Shown: positions 8,921 to 18,711 of the stretch, piece by piece
Layout of the letters: each line of letters starts with the position of its first letter
How positions within the stretch are numbered: the stretch's first letter is position 1
Source: Williamsia sp.
Lineage (GTDB): Bacteria; Bacteroidota; Bacteroidia; Chitinophagales; Chitinophagaceae
Assembly (NCBI GenBank): GCA_015069695.1
Contig: JADCRZ010000005.1
Location: 1-64,000 of the forward strand
Direction: 5' to 3'
Length of the DNA: 64,000 nucleotides
Notes under the pieces: model-generated
Told to the model about the DNA's origin: nothing
The model's input: the letters and a program-made list of their open reading frames with translations, nothing else
Databases searched by the model: none
Made by a program: the position numbers and the translations under genes

Positions 8921-9317
8921 GGGGGGCTTGATCTCATCGCCCGTTCCGTCTTAGCTCTCTCAAACGCAATAAAATCACTCTATAGATTCTTTGGTACTGA
9001 AACAGCCTAGATGTGGGGCCTTTACCGGTAAATTTTAGAAAGAATCGTTTTTCGAATGAAGCAAAGTTGAAAGGCTTAAGTGTTTTAATAACCTCTACGA
9101 CCTTTGCCTGGAAGAAGCCTAAAATCGTTGTTGATAGCAGTACTTTCCCAGCTAAGTCGCTTGGCTAAGAATCGAATCCGGCTTTTGTCAGATCAATACC
9201 GGTAATGTATTACTTGGTAGTGATGATATGGTTTACGCAGAGCTTGACCGGGTATTTACTATTCTTTTTCCGTCTTCGTGTATCGAGGCTTATACTAGCG
9301 ATAGCAGATTCTTTCAT
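8921..9317 (-). pseudogene. Decayed tyrosine recombinase (integrase), internally deleted
   Basis: Read on the minus strand from 9317 the sequence gives MKESAIASISLDTRRRKK and then YPVKLCVNHIITTK, the N-terminal arm-binding domain of a Bacteroidetes integrase. An in-frame stop (9210-9212) follows, then TGIDLTKAG and another stop. Sequence at 9021-9233 aligns base for base with 63785-63997 of the intact integrase at the window end, and 8921-8995 aligns with about 63246-63320. About 460 bases in between and the whole catalytic C-terminus are missing. It is clearly dead. It may have been the integrase of the conjugative element at 1-2.9 kb. Confidence 0.85.
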
Positions 9318-9637
9318 AAATTGGATTTAACGCAGAATTTCCTTACAATTAATGCCCTAATTGAAGAATCGGGATATGCTTTCTCTATTCATTAATGCTT
9401 AAATATTAATAGAATAAGTCGATGGATTTAATAAGAATTTTCTTTAAAAGTAAATTTGTTGGATTAGGATAACCGTTACCTTTCTATACAGGCCATCTGA
9501 CTACTTATCTATGGCAGTTACTTGATTAGAGCAGACTTATCTGATCTTTAAGTTCGATTTCCCGCAATAAGTTTGGTGGTCATTTTTCTATCCGTTTGCT
9601 TAATCTGCTTACAGCCGATGTATCACAATTCACGTTC
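9318..9637. other. Gene-free stretch between decayed integrase and permease
   Basis: I find no open frame with protein-like content, no hairpin terminator and no recognisable insertion-sequence end here. The composition is AT-rich. It lies upstream of the decayed integrase start and downstream of the leftward permease gene, so it could contain the old integrase promoter or an attachment site, but nothing in it proves that. Confidence 0.4.
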
Positions 9638-12019
9638 TTATTCCGTTCTCAAACTCTTCACGGGGTTTGCAATGGCCGCTTTTACTGATTGAAAACTGAT
9701 GGTAATTATAGTTATTACAATTGCCGCCATGCCTGCTGCAATAAATACAAATGGACTTATAGAAATCCTGTAATCATATTTTTGCAACCAGTTAGATGAA
9801 AAATATAGGGCAATAGGAGACGCAATAAAGCAGCTTACTAATACGAGTAGTATAAAATCTTTTGAAAGTAACAGCCATACCTGCTGCATTGATGCACCTA
9901 ATACTTTGCGTATGCCTATCTCTTTAGTTCTTTGTTCTGCCATGTACGCTGCAAGGCCAAACAAGCCCAGGCATGAAATAAAGATGGCTAGGGTCGCGAA
10001 TAATCCTGCAAGCTTTCCTATAAGTACTTCCTGTTTGAACTTAGCAGCGTAGCTGTCATCGGCAAATGTATATGTGAAAGGATAAGCTGGATTATACTTG
10101 TTAAAAATGGCCTTAAGCGCTGTAATAGCATCCTGTGTTTTTATGCCGGCAGTTAATCTATACATCATTACATTTTGAGGACTGGTTTCATACATAAACG
10201 TCGTTGGGTCAGCAGGTGCATAAGGAGAGGCCATTATTGCGTCTTTTACTACACCAATTATTTTTAAGCGGGTATCAATAAAAGTAATCACCTGGTTTAC
10301 CGGATTGGTTAGCCGCAACAACTTAACTGCAGCTTCATTAAGTATCACATTTAATGTATCTAAATTGCTGGAGAAATTTCTTCCTTCTTTCATGGTCATG
10401 CCAGCAGTGTTAAAGTAATCTTCGGATACATGTATGTAGCCCATATTTATAAACTCGCCCGGCCTTTTGCCTGGCCAGTCCTCCAGATCTCTGTGATTGC
10501 CACCGGTAGTAACATTACTTGATGCTGTCGTTATCATCCCGGCAATACCTTTTTGCTTTATTTCATTCCTGATAGCGATATAGTTCCGGGCCAAATCTTC
10601 ATTCATATCCGTCATCATGAGCCTGTTTTTATCGTAGCCAGAAGGCCTGTTCTTAGCATATTGAACCTGTTGGTAAATAATGAACGTGCTTATTATAAGT
10701 GCTATGGAACAACTGAATTGAAGAACCGCCAGCATTTTTCGGGGCAGCGAGGCGGCTTTGCCGGCCTGCAAGCTGCCTTTTAGCACTTTTACCGGATTAA
10801 AGGAAGAAAGATAGAATGCCGGCCGACTTCCGGCAGCCAATGCGGTAAACAGCACACAACACAATGTAATTATCCAAAAAGGCACATTTGTGAAAGGAAT
10901 TTTTATTGCATCGCCTGTCAGTTTATTAAATGCTGGCAAAGCAAATTGCACAAAAATGATGGAAAATATAAATGCAATAAAAGTCAGGCTAATGGATTCA
11001 ATAAGAAATTGAGATATCAGTTCTTTTTTACTGGAGCCGATTGCCTTTCTTACAGCAACTTCTTTTGCTCTTTTTTCTGATCTGGCTGTGGTAAGATTGA
11101 CAAAATTAATGCAGGCAATCACCAACACCAGTATGCCTACAACACTGAATATGCGGACATATTCAATAAAACCAGCAGCAGGTTTGCCATTATTAAAGTT
11201 ATCATATAAATGCCAGCGTTCCACCGGATCAAGAACAATATTTGTCGCCATTGACATACTGTTGTCTCTTTCGGACTTTTGTATGTCTTTTATTTTGGCA
11301 GCCACCTGCGTATAAGCGATCCCGGGTTTTACTTTCACGTATGTTATAAAATTGGTCCAACCAAATCCTTTAGAACGCGCCACTTTTACAAAGCTGTCGG
11401 TGGATTCCAGGAAGCCGAACGGCACTAAATAGTTGAATTTCAAAGTCGAGTTGGCAGGGACATCCTTTAGAATACCGGTGACCTTTAAATCGCTCTTATT
11501 GTCGTAACGAACCGTTTTGCTCAGTGGCTCTTCATTACCAAATAAAGCTTTTGCAATACTCTCCGTAAGCACAATGCTATAAGGATCGCTCAACACATTT
11601 TCTGCATGACCCTGTAGTGACGGAAACTGAAACATGGTGAGAAAACCAGTAGCCACTGCATTTCCCTTTACATACAACTTCTTGTCACCAACCATTAGTC
11701 CGTGCATCCCACCGCCATCCGTTTCGACAACTGATTCCAGCTCCGGTATTTGATTTCGCAGGATGTCCGCTAGCTTCAAAGAACTTCCCCCATAACGAAG
11801 TGTATCACCATTACCATAAAAATCCCGGGTTACCTGGTATAGTTGCTTATAATCGGGAAGAAATCTATCATATGAGTATTGATTACATACCCAAAGCCCA
11901 ATTATCAATGCAACAGCTATACCTATTGCTAGCCCGATAATGTTGAGAGCGCTATGGCTTCTGCCTCGTGCGATGTTGCGCCATGCGGTTTTAAAATAGT
12001 TTCGTAGCATAATTTTCAC
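9638..12019 (-). CDS. MacB/FtsX-type ABC transporter permease (paralogue 1)
   Basis: The 793-residue protein has duplicated permease architecture: an N-terminal membrane helix (ALNIIGLAIGIAVALIIGLW, residues 24-43), a periplasmic MacB_PCD-like domain to about 280, and an FtsX domain at 285-415 with the cytoplasmic coupling segment TTARSEKRAKEVAVRKAIGS. A second helix lies at about 430-450, followed by a second periplasmic domain and a second FtsX domain starting with EQRTKEIGIRKVLGAS near 710. Such Bacteroidetes permeases work with a separate ATPase, as in MacB or lipoprotein-type transporters; none is encoded here. The fourth codon (Met) aligns with the start of the paralogues and may be the true start. 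Confidence 0.92.
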   Translation of the reverse strand: MKIMLRNYFKTAWRNIARGRSHSALNIIGLAIGIAVALIIGLWVCNQYSYDRFLPDYKQLYQVTRDFYGNGDTLRYGGSSLKLADILRNQIPELESVVETDGGGMHGLMVGDKKLYVKGNAVATGFLTMFQFPSLQGHAENVLSDPYSIVLTESIAKALFGNEEPLSKTVRYDNKSDLKVTGILKDVPANSTLKFNYLVPFGFLESTDSFVKVARSKGFGWTNFITYVKVKPGIAYTQVAAKIKDIQKSERDNSMSMATNIVLDPVERWHLYDNFNNGKPAAGFIEYVRIFSVVGILVLVIACINFVNLTTARSEKRAKEVAVRKAIGSSKKELISQFLIESISLTFIAFIFSIIFVQFALPAFNKLTGDAIKIPFTNVPFWIITLCCVLFTALAAGSRPAFYLSSFNPVKVLKGSLQAGKAASLPRKMLAVLQFSCSIALIISTFIIYQQVQYAKNRPSGYDKNRLMMTDMNEDLARNYIAIRNEIKQKGIAGMITTASSNVTTGGNHRDLEDWPGKRPGEFINMGYIHVSEDYFNTAGMTMKEGRNFSSNLDTLNVILNEAAVKLLRLTNPVNQVITFIDTRLKIIGVVKDAIMASPYAPADPTTFMYETSPQNVMMYRLTAGIKTQDAITALKAIFNKYNPAYPFTYTFADDSYAAKFKQEVLIGKLAGLFATLAIFISCLGLFGLAAYMAEQRTKEIGIRKVLGASMQQVWLLLSKDFILLVLVSCFIASPIALYFSSNWLQKYDYRISISPFVFIAAGMAAIVITIITISFQSVKAAIANPVKSLRTE

Positions 12020-12224
12020 TTCAACAGACTAATAAAGCGATTCGGATTCGATAAAGGACGATATACACTGCATCGAAAGTCCCCAACGATATACCATATT
12101 AGCATATGTTTAATAATCAAACTGTTATGTTAACTGTAGAATGAGATAGTGTTCGATTTCAGTACACAGGTGTGTTTAATAAGACAACGATTTTCCGGTT
12201 TATGACCATAAAAGAACAATCGGA

Positions 12225-12615
12225 CATTCGCAAAAACTTAAAGTCCTTAACCACGCTAAATAAGGAGGCAATGTTTCCAAAACCTATCATCACTTTGGCG
12301 TATTCAGGGAAATTTATTACTAATGGAAACGCGCCTATGCGGCCAAAGGTGAATCGGCTCTCATTAACAACGAACCCTGTACGCAGAATCCTACAATCAG
12401 GGTAGCTGCTGATATAGAAGAGAAAATCTTATCCTTACGAAAACATTACTACTTAGGTCAACAACGCATATCCTGGTATCTGCTGCACTACTACAACATG
12501 AAAGTCTCTCCTGGTGGTGTCTACAGTGTGCTGAAGCGACATAGCTTGAACAAACTGCCTTAGAATCAGCGTAAAAGATTTATGGAGCAGTTTAAACGAT
12601 ATGAAAAGACACTCC
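12225..12615 (+). pseudogene. IS481-family transposase remnant (N-terminal part)
   Basis: On the plus strand one frame reads RAYAAKGESALINN, then VAADIEEKILSLRKHYYLGQ and ISWYLLHYYNMKVSPGGVYS, and then VLKRHSLNKLP followed by a stop and NQRKRFMEQFKRYEK. This matches the helix-turn-helix region of IS481-type integrase-like transposases. The start region is out of frame, there is an internal stop, and the DDE catalytic half is absent after about 12615, where the sequence switches to something unrelated. It is an inactive fragment; no inverted repeat was found. Confidence 0.75.
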
Positions 12616-12627
12616 CCGTTCCTTCCA

Positions 12628-12825
12628 TCACCTGAATAGATCCGCTACCATTGGTACCGGTGAGCCTGACGAACTGTTCTTCACTTTGACGCTGTCGATG
12701 ATGGCGCGTGCTACGTCGACGATCTGTGCGGCCGTTTCTACACTGATTGTACTGGCCTCCAAGCCGTCCATGGTCCGGAGTTGTATAAGCACATCAGCAA
12801 GCCGGAAATCAGCATCAAAGATCAA
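12628..12825 (-). pseudogene. Unassigned short coding remnant, possibly phage-derived
   Basis: A 65-codon minus-strand frame contains RLADVLIQLRTMDGLEASTI followed by ETAAQIVDVARAIIDSVKVK. This is helical and reminiscent of small phage proteins of the type found next to replication or packaging genes, but I cannot name a family. The GC-rich composition differs from the flanks. The upstream end has no clear start beyond MIFDADF, and the fragment abuts the IS481 remnant directly, as expected for debris. Confidence 0.3.
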
Positions 12826-12882
12826 AATTGATTACCTTCCCCTAAGCGGCTGTATACGAATAATACACGCTACAAAATTTTT

Positions 12883-13356
12883 ATGAACCAATTATTCGCC
12901 CTTTTCATACTAATCGTTGTACTGCTTTCATGTAACAAAGAGTCTTCATCAAAGAAATACCCATATTACAATCTTAACGTGAATGGAAGTAAACAACCCG
13001 TTGGTGCTTGTGGCACAAGCGCTCCGGTGGCGGAATACCTGGCAGACACGGCTATTTTTGTCAGTTTGGAATGTGGCGGACGGAACGCTGGCTTTTCCCT
13101 GAAAGGGAAAACTACGGATGGTACCTACTACTTGGATCATAAAAACCATGCGTGGTACGGCGAATATCCAGAGAGTTATTTAACTGACAGCCTTCATCGG
13201 GGGATACTCTCCTTACACACAGGGTATCAGCCAGCATCAGCCGGTTCCGCCCCGTATATTGAAGGGGAAATAGCTTTTGAAGCCATTGACAAAAGAACAG
13301 GAAAATCGATACAGGTAACCAAAGGAAAATTCTTACTTAATAAATACCAGTATTGA
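12883..13356 (+). CDS. Hypothetical lipoprotein
   Basis: The 157-residue protein begins MNQLFALFILIVVLLSCNKE, a lipoprotein signal with lipobox LLSC (Cys17) followed by a Ser/Lys-rich linker. The mature part is short, beta-rich and contains two Cys (GACGTS and SLECGG) that could form a disulfide. It ends IQVTKGKFLLNKYQY, the kind of final strand seen in small Bacteroidetes lipoproteins of unknown role (for example those with DUF6252-like folds). It is probably attached to the inner or outer membrane facing the periplasm. It is flanked by remnants on both sides and appears intact itself. Confidence 0.75.
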   Translation: MNQLFALFILIVVLLSCNKESSSKKYPYYNLNVNGSKQPVGACGTSAPVAEYLADTAIFVSLECGGRNAGFSLKGKTTDGTYYLDHKNHAWYGEYPESYLTDSLHRGILSLHTGYQPASAGSAPYIEGEIAFEAIDKRTGKSIQVTKGKFLLNKYQY

Positions 13357-13787
13357 TATACAGCCCTTTCTTGCCTTTGTGTTCTGAGTAATATGTTTAG
13401 TGTAATATTTGACGTAAGAAAACATTACAAAGGAATCTTGAGTTTTATTCTTAGCACACTTGTGGTAGATCGTCCACGAAATAAATATGGCTCTGAAATT
13501 CTCTTTATAGCATACAGCTGATCGCTGACCTTGTAAGCTTGGCCGGAGTGTATGAGCAAGCCGTAGAAGCTGTAGTACACCAGGGACAGGCCCTCGCACT
13601 GCCTGCATACCTCCTGCAGGTGGCCATCAGCTTCCGTTCGTTACACCAGGTAGTCTGGGCATAGTGCGAATGTTAAGGTAGCAAGGTTTGGTTGCCTCCC
13701 TTGGCACCTCTGGCTGGATTCGTCTACCCTTCCTTCCGGAACTTGTTTATCCAGATCAGCTTGCGGTCCATGAACGCCTGAATACTT
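13357..13787 (-). other. Stretch with minus-strand coding debris
   Basis: No intact gene. Two short protein-like pieces lie on the minus strand. One at about 13530-13640 reads EVCRQCEGLSLVYYSFYGLL. The other at about 13731-13776 reads MDRKLIWINKFRKEG and then stops. The second shares LIWINxFxKxG with the terminase-small-subunit-like remnant at 32.4 kb and about 20 bases of near-identity (TGGACCGCAAGCTGATCT) with 20.45 kb. I interpret the stretch as decayed accessory, perhaps phage, DNA. Confidence 0.35.
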
Positions 13788-15431
13788 TTAATTGTTATTA
13801 CTAACGGTAATATAGAAATTTCTGTCAACACGAAAGTCTTTTGGACTGTTCATGGAAACTTTAAAAGTTTGCCATCGTGTTGACGGGAAAATGAATTGAT
13901 AGTTTTTTCCGTCAAATGTTATTCTCACAGGCATCGAAAAATCTTCTATACAATTTTCCCAACGGTACTGGAATATACTGTCTTTAAAAGAATAGCTAAG
14001 CCTGGGTATCTGGATTGTTTTTAAATATTGATCAAATATTTTTGTAAAATCTTTTCTTGTATAGTTATTGAAAAAATTTAGTATTTGATCTGTACTTACT
14101 GATTGGTGATAAAATTCTTTACTCAATCCTGTCAAAACTTTTTTAAACAAATCATCTCCAGTTATTTGTCTTATCATATGAAGCATTGCGCTTCCTTTAT
14201 AATATTGGTCTGTAGTAGTAGTGCCAAAAATTGGCTCGTCATTTTTTATTCTTTTCCATGTTCCGAGTGCATAATCATTGCCTGCTTCGACCCCAAAAAT
14301 ATATGACGTATAAAGTGTTTCCAGATATTTTGCAAAGCCCTCATGTATCCAACTATGAGTGCCATCAATTGCAGTAACACTGTTGCCAAACCATTCGTGT
14401 CCACTTTCATGTACAATTATAAAGTCAAACTTAAGACCCCAACCACTTCCTGAAATTAGATCCTTTCCATGCAAGCCATTGGTAAATCCATTGCCATATG
14501 CTAATGCGCTTTGGTGTTCCATGCCATCCATAGGAGCATCCACCAATTTATAACTGTCCTCATAAAAAGGGTAAGCTCCAGCCCAATATTCGAAAGCTTT
14601 CAACAATGAGTCAACCTGTTTAAAATGTTTTTTTGCTTTAGCAAGGTTATAGTCTAATACCCAATAATAACAGTCAAGTTTTCCCTTCGATCCGGCAAAA
14701 TTCTCTTGCCAGGTGACATATTTTCCAATGTAGGGGATGATGTTATAGTTGTTGATCGGGTTTATCACCTGCCATGTAAAAGTAGTTGTTTGCTGTTTAT
14801 TAGTTGATCTCTTAGTAAGTCTGCCATTGGAAACAGCTACTAGCGAATCAGCGACTGTGATGCTGAATGAAACACCATTGTCAGGTTTATCATATAGCAC
14901 TTCTTTGCAAGGAAGCCAGATGCTTGCGCCTGAACCTTCGCAAGCGACGCTAATGAACGGTCGTCCTTTTACATCTTTAGCCCATATCCAACCATTGTCA
15001 TAAGGAGGCTTTAATGATTCTTTCGGCTCGCCTTCAAAATCAATTGAAATTGTTTGCCGGTCACCAGCTTTGATAACTGTTGGAAAAACTATTGCGTAAC
15101 TGCCTGCTTTACTACGTTTGAAAATAAGACTTTTGCCTTTCCAATTGACATTATTAATTCGCATGGGATCTTGCAATTCAATTTGTATTATCGTATCAGA
15201 TTGCAAGGCAGAAAATGTTATGCTGTTCGTTCCGGCTATGTACTTCTTTTTATAATCAGGAGTGATATCAATTTTGTAATGTAATAAGTTCCACCACTTT
15301 TGTGCTTGGTTGATATTTTCCGAAAGCGTTTCTTTATTGCCTTGCTTTTGTGTTGAAAGAGTTTGCCCATGCGCAAAAATTGATAGAATTACTCCAACCA
15401 ATATAAGTTTAGGCTGCTTGTAAGTCATCAT
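13788..15431 (-). CDS. Secreted M1-family aminopeptidase
   Basis: The protein has a signal peptide (MMTYKQPKLILVGVILSIFA) if started at 15431; the frame is open to 15470, with another ATG there. Zinc site HESGHEW (residues 354-358 in the longer numbering) and the third ligand in WIHEGFAKYLE (Glu377) give HExxH-x18-E, and the exopeptidase-type motif is present as GMEHQ at 316-320 in place of the usual GAMEN. The N-terminal beta-sandwich domain precedes the catalytic domain, and a short C-terminal part follows. At about 550 residues it lacks the large helical ERAP-like domain, like other Bacteroidetes M1 peptidases. It should cleave N-terminal residues from peptides outside the inner membrane. 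Confidence 0.9.
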   Translation of the reverse strand: MMTYKQPKLILVGVILSIFAHGQTLSTQKQGNKETLSENINQAQKWWNLLHYKIDITPDYKKKYIAGTNSITFSALQSDTIIQIELQDPMRINNVNWKGKSLIFKRSKAGSYAIVFPTVIKAGDRQTISIDFEGEPKESLKPPYDNGWIWAKDVKGRPFISVACEGSGASIWLPCKEVLYDKPDNGVSFSITVADSLVAVSNGRLTKRSTNKQQTTTFTWQVINPINNYNIIPYIGKYVTWQENFAGSKGKLDCYYWVLDYNLAKAKKHFKQVDSLLKAFEYWAGAYPFYEDSYKLVDAPMDGMEHQSALAYGNGFTNGLHGKDLISGSGWGLKFDFIIVHESGHEWFGNSVTAIDGTHSWIHEGFAKYLETLYTSYIFGVEAGNDYALGTWKRIKNDEPIFGTTTTDQYYKGSAMLHMIRQITGDDLFKKVLTGLSKEFYHQSVSTDQILNFFNNYTRKDFTKIFDQYLKTIQIPRLSYSFKDSIFQYRWENCIEDFSMPVRITFDGKNYQFIFPSTRWQTFKVSMNSPKDFRVDRNFYITVSNNN

Positions 15432-15470
15432 AAAAGAAGGAAGAATACGATTTTTTTGCTCAATAATCAT

Positions 15471-16438
15471 CGGGCAGTCTCAAATGACGCACAATGTATG
15501 GATTGCCGATACTTCTCTAAAATTCGCAAAAACAAATTGCTATTGAAAATAATTTCACGTTGATTCACTTTCCAGAACACTTACCTGGTTAAGGACATCA
15601 GCTTAACGGACGCAGGGCACCATCGGCAAAGCAATTACCGGCACACTTGATGTACTTCCTTTCCTGGCCCACAAATGCCGGGTTCCGCTGATAGATGCTG
15701 GCGAACCAGTTATATGTGGTATTTACAGGAACTTAGGAAGATGGGCACATGCGATTTTAATATACGGCTATGAATTAAAAAATGTAGCTAATGGTATACA
15801 AGAAAATTTTGTCTGATAGGAGATGTCCCTTTTTAGCTCGTTGAACTCAACCCGAGTGATGTAAATACCTTCTCATGCTATTTCGCTCGAAAGTTACACC
15901 TGACTTTTTATCTTGCTTTTTAATATGTCCTCTTCCTTTTAACAGCAAATTCAGCAAGTATCCGCTCCATGTTCACCCACTTTTTGCTCGGTTTTCTGTG
16001 TATCCTGGCCAGCAGGTTGTCAGCCTGCTGGAATAGGACGGCTGCTGATGCGCACGGGGCCAGCACTTCATCGCGTGTTTCATCATATGATAGTATGACA
16101 GCTCTAAGATAAGCTGGAACAATATGACCACAATCAATCCCCGAACATGGGCGGCAGCTCTGTATCATACAGACCTTTCAGGTTGTACACCAGCTGGGCC
16201 CATAACAGAAATAAAATTCAACACTTGCCAGAGAAGTACAAGAGGCGTATATTCGCGATGTATGCCATCCTATTGCAAAGCCTGAATATAATCACCTGTA
16301 TCTTATCGGAATATCGAATTAAGTAATGCCTGCGCGTGAGGATTACTACCCACGAAAAAGAGAGAACGATTCACCTATTTGTTATTCATTGACTAAACGT
16401 CATTATCCATTTATTTATCGACATATCAAACACGCAAA
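15471..16438 (-). other. 968-base stretch with two minus-strand coding remnants
   Basis: No intact gene. At about 15610-15730 the minus strand reads YNWFASIYQRNPAFVGQERK followed by YIKCAGNCFADGALRPLS and a stop. At 15920-16200 it reads QLVYNLKGLYDTELPPMFGD, a stop, then in another frame SYDETRDEVLAPCASAAVLF and NMERILAEFAVKRKRTY. These look like true protein sequence with frame breaks, GC-richer than the intergenic DNA around them. I cannot assign families; a decayed prophage or transposon is the simplest source. The last 200 bases before 16439 hold the upstream region of the metalloprotease gene. Confidence 0.35.
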
Positions 16439-18421
16439 ATGAAAGCAATTTCTTTTCTCACGTTTATATTTAGCATTCATTACTTTACAGGACAGGCTCA
16501 AACTATTTTGAGAGACGCCTTTGGACGTAACCTGTCAGGTCATACTATCACTATTGTTGATTGGGAAGGTTACATGGCAAATCCATCTATCAAGCTAACA
16601 GTGGAATCATCTTTTTTCCCTGGCGCGGTATCTATCAGTGTAAACGGTGCAAGACTGTACATGAATACCTTCTCATCTGCCGGAAGTAGCGGTCCCTCCA
16701 AAGCCATCACCTTAAACGATGCCGGCCAAAAGGAATTTTACCTCTCCATATTTCCTGACAGAGGAGGTGGTGATGAAGACTATACCCTCACGCTTAGAAG
16801 CAGTTTGGGCACTGAGACGTTTCCCGTTCATGTAATTGACCAGGACGCAAATAAGTCGGTAATTGATTACAATATAGCAATAGACTACTCGCAGGATAAA
16901 CCGGCTTACAACTTTTTTGCAGACCAGACCCATAGAAGCATTGTCCGACAAGCAGCCGATGACTGGGCATTTTTCTTGCAGAATATGGACTTTGATACCA
17001 TAAAGGCTAACACACAACAGTCGTACATATGGAATGATGACTTTGCAGGTGGCATGTACATACCTAACTCTACCGCATTTAACGGGTTCCTGCTGTATGC
17101 TTATGGTTTTCATTGCGCTCCGCACCGGTCCGGGGGAGAGGGACAAACCTACTCATTTCAAACTATAAAAGGAGTTCAAACAAAGCTCAGGCCTGTCGGC
17201 GGATATGTAGCCGAAGTGCATGGCAACTACAACACATTAGGATATGGTACTTATACCGATAGTACCTGGTTTGATGCTACCAACTTTGGTGATAAACAAA
17301 ACGATTTATACTCAATTGCTATACATGAAATAGGGCATGCAATAGGTTTTAACCCGGCATATCCCAATTTTCTGGCCTATAAAAACAAGGGTTATATAGA
17401 TGATCCTGATGTGGTTGCTTACCAAGGAACTACCGTTCCGGTAGATGCAAGTGATCATATGTCCAACGGTCAGTCAGACGATCTGCTGAAGGTGGTGGAC
17501 AGGATCAGTAAAAAGGGCGTTTTTGGCAGCGAGTATGCTTCTGCCATGCCTTATGGAAGGTGGCTGATCACCAAACTAAACCTGTTGGTGTTAAAGGCAA
17601 TTGGATACAACCTCAAACTGACGTCGGCTTTCAAAGAGACTACTATACTAAACTCATCATTGCCAAACGGAAACGCCGGACAAAGTTATTCAGCAGGTGT
17701 AATAGCAGATGGAGGGATTCCATTTTATAAGTTTGAGGTGTTCGCTGGTGCATTGCCGGCAGGACTCAGCCTTGATTCATTCAACGGCCAGATATTGGGA
17801 ACGGCAACGCAAACAGGAACGTTTACATTTACAGTCAGGGTTACTGACTATGATAACAAATATGCTGACCGCTCATTTACGATCAATATACTTTCAGTGC
17901 TTCCTGCCGCTTTAGTTAGTTTCAGCTCTTCTGCCCAAGACTGTAATACTCTTAAGCTAAGTTGGAAGATCTATGAGGGACAAAACAACAAAGGTTACGA
18001 TATAGAACAAAGCACTGATGGAAATAATTTTTATAAGATCGGCTTTGTAGCAGGCAAATCAAGCAGCAATACCTTCCAAGCATACGATTTTGTAAAAAGC
18101 GGTTTAAATCAAGGAATCAGCTATTTCAGGTTGAAACAAATGGATGATGGCAATCACTACAATTATTCGCCCGTTATAACATCTCAAAATATATGTAACA
18201 CCAGTTCACTTGTTATATCTCCCAATCCTGTTTCAAATTGGCTGCATATAAAAGGGTTGAGCAATGGCCAGAACACGATCAAGTTAGTGGATGTTTCGGG
18301 CAAGGTAGTGGCGTACTGGTCAAAAACAATTCAAACAGATTTCAATATCAGCCATGTTTCGAAGGGTATTTATTTCATGCTGATTAATGGAAGCGGAAAG
18401 TTCAAGATAATTAAGGAGTAA
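16439..18421 (+). CDS. Secreted zinc metalloprotease with Ig-like domain and T9SS sorting tail
   Basis: The 660-residue protein has a signal peptide (MKAISFLTFIFSIHYFTGQA) and a protease domain with HEIGHAIGF at residues 296-304. A later DHMSNG segment and SAMPYG near 365 could supply the third ligand and the Met-turn of a metzincin-like fold. A putative Ig domain (about 415-490: GIPFYKFEVF, LPAGLSLDS, TGTFTFTVRVTD) follows, then a fibronectin-like segment and a type IX C-terminal domain (ISPNPVSNWLHIKG, ending SKGIYFMLINGSGKFKIIKE). It should be exported by T9SS and act at or outside the cell surface. The canonical HExxHxxGxxH third His is replaced by Pro. Confidence 0.87.
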   Translation: MKAISFLTFIFSIHYFTGQAQTILRDAFGRNLSGHTITIVDWEGYMANPSIKLTVESSFFPGAVSISVNGARLYMNTFSSAGSSGPSKAITLNDAGQKEFYLSIFPDRGGGDEDYTLTLRSSLGTETFPVHVIDQDANKSVIDYNIAIDYSQDKPAYNFFADQTHRSIVRQAADDWAFFLQNMDFDTIKANTQQSYIWNDDFAGGMYIPNSTAFNGFLLYAYGFHCAPHRSGGEGQTYSFQTIKGVQTKLRPVGGYVAEVHGNYNTLGYGTYTDSTWFDATNFGDKQNDLYSIAIHEIGHAIGFNPAYPNFLAYKNKGYIDDPDVVAYQGTTVPVDASDHMSNGQSDDLLKVVDRISKKGVFGSEYASAMPYGRWLITKLNLLVLKAIGYNLKLTSAFKETTILNSSLPNGNAGQSYSAGVIADGGIPFYKFEVFAGALPAGLSLDSFNGQILGTATQTGTFTFTVRVTDYDNKYADRSFTINILSVLPAALVSFSSSAQDCNTLKLSWKIYEGQNNKGYDIEQSTDGNNFYKIGFVAGKSSSNTFQAYDFVKSGLNQGISYFRLKQMDDGNHYNYSPVITSQNICNTSSLVISPNPVSNWLHIKGLSNGQNTIKLVDVSGKVVAYWSKTIQTDFNISHVSKGIYFMLINGSGKFKIIKE

Positions 18422-18449
18422 GGCCTTCTGGCCTGAGCATCCCCCCCCC

Positions 18450-18640
18450 AGCTTGCCCCATAACATATGCCTGCTCCTGCAGCTGCTAGTCCGTCACCTC
18501 CTCGAACTTCTTCTAGCCAGGTGTTGCATCGTACACGATATAGCTCCAGGTAAAGCTCAGCTTGCCGAAGCGATCGATCTGCAGCACCGGTTCTATCTTC
18601 ACCGGGAGCCATCAGGGCGTGCATGCAGTTGTTGGAAAGG
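18450..18640 (-). pseudogene. Unassigned coding remnant
   Basis: The minus strand reads KIEPVLQIDRFGKLSFTWSY and IVYDATPG, then stop, KKFEEVTD, stop, QLQEQAYVMGQA in one continuous frame interrupted only by two stops. The amino-acid content is protein-like and the DNA is GC-rich compared with neighbours. I do not recognise the family. It lies between the T9SS metalloprotease and the TlpA-like lipoprotein and belongs with the other minus-strand debris in this region. Confidence 0.35.
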
Positions 18641-18711
18641 CATAGGCTAATTTTCTTAGAAGGTAGCATCACCGGCCACCATACGGCAGGGTGTTTTCAC
18701 CCTTTGTGATT

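Noticed and set aside
8911-8925. G homopolymer as a possible phase-variable tract
   Set aside because: It lies between genes, after the MocR stop and at the truncated edge of the dead integrase, so it cannot switch a reading frame.
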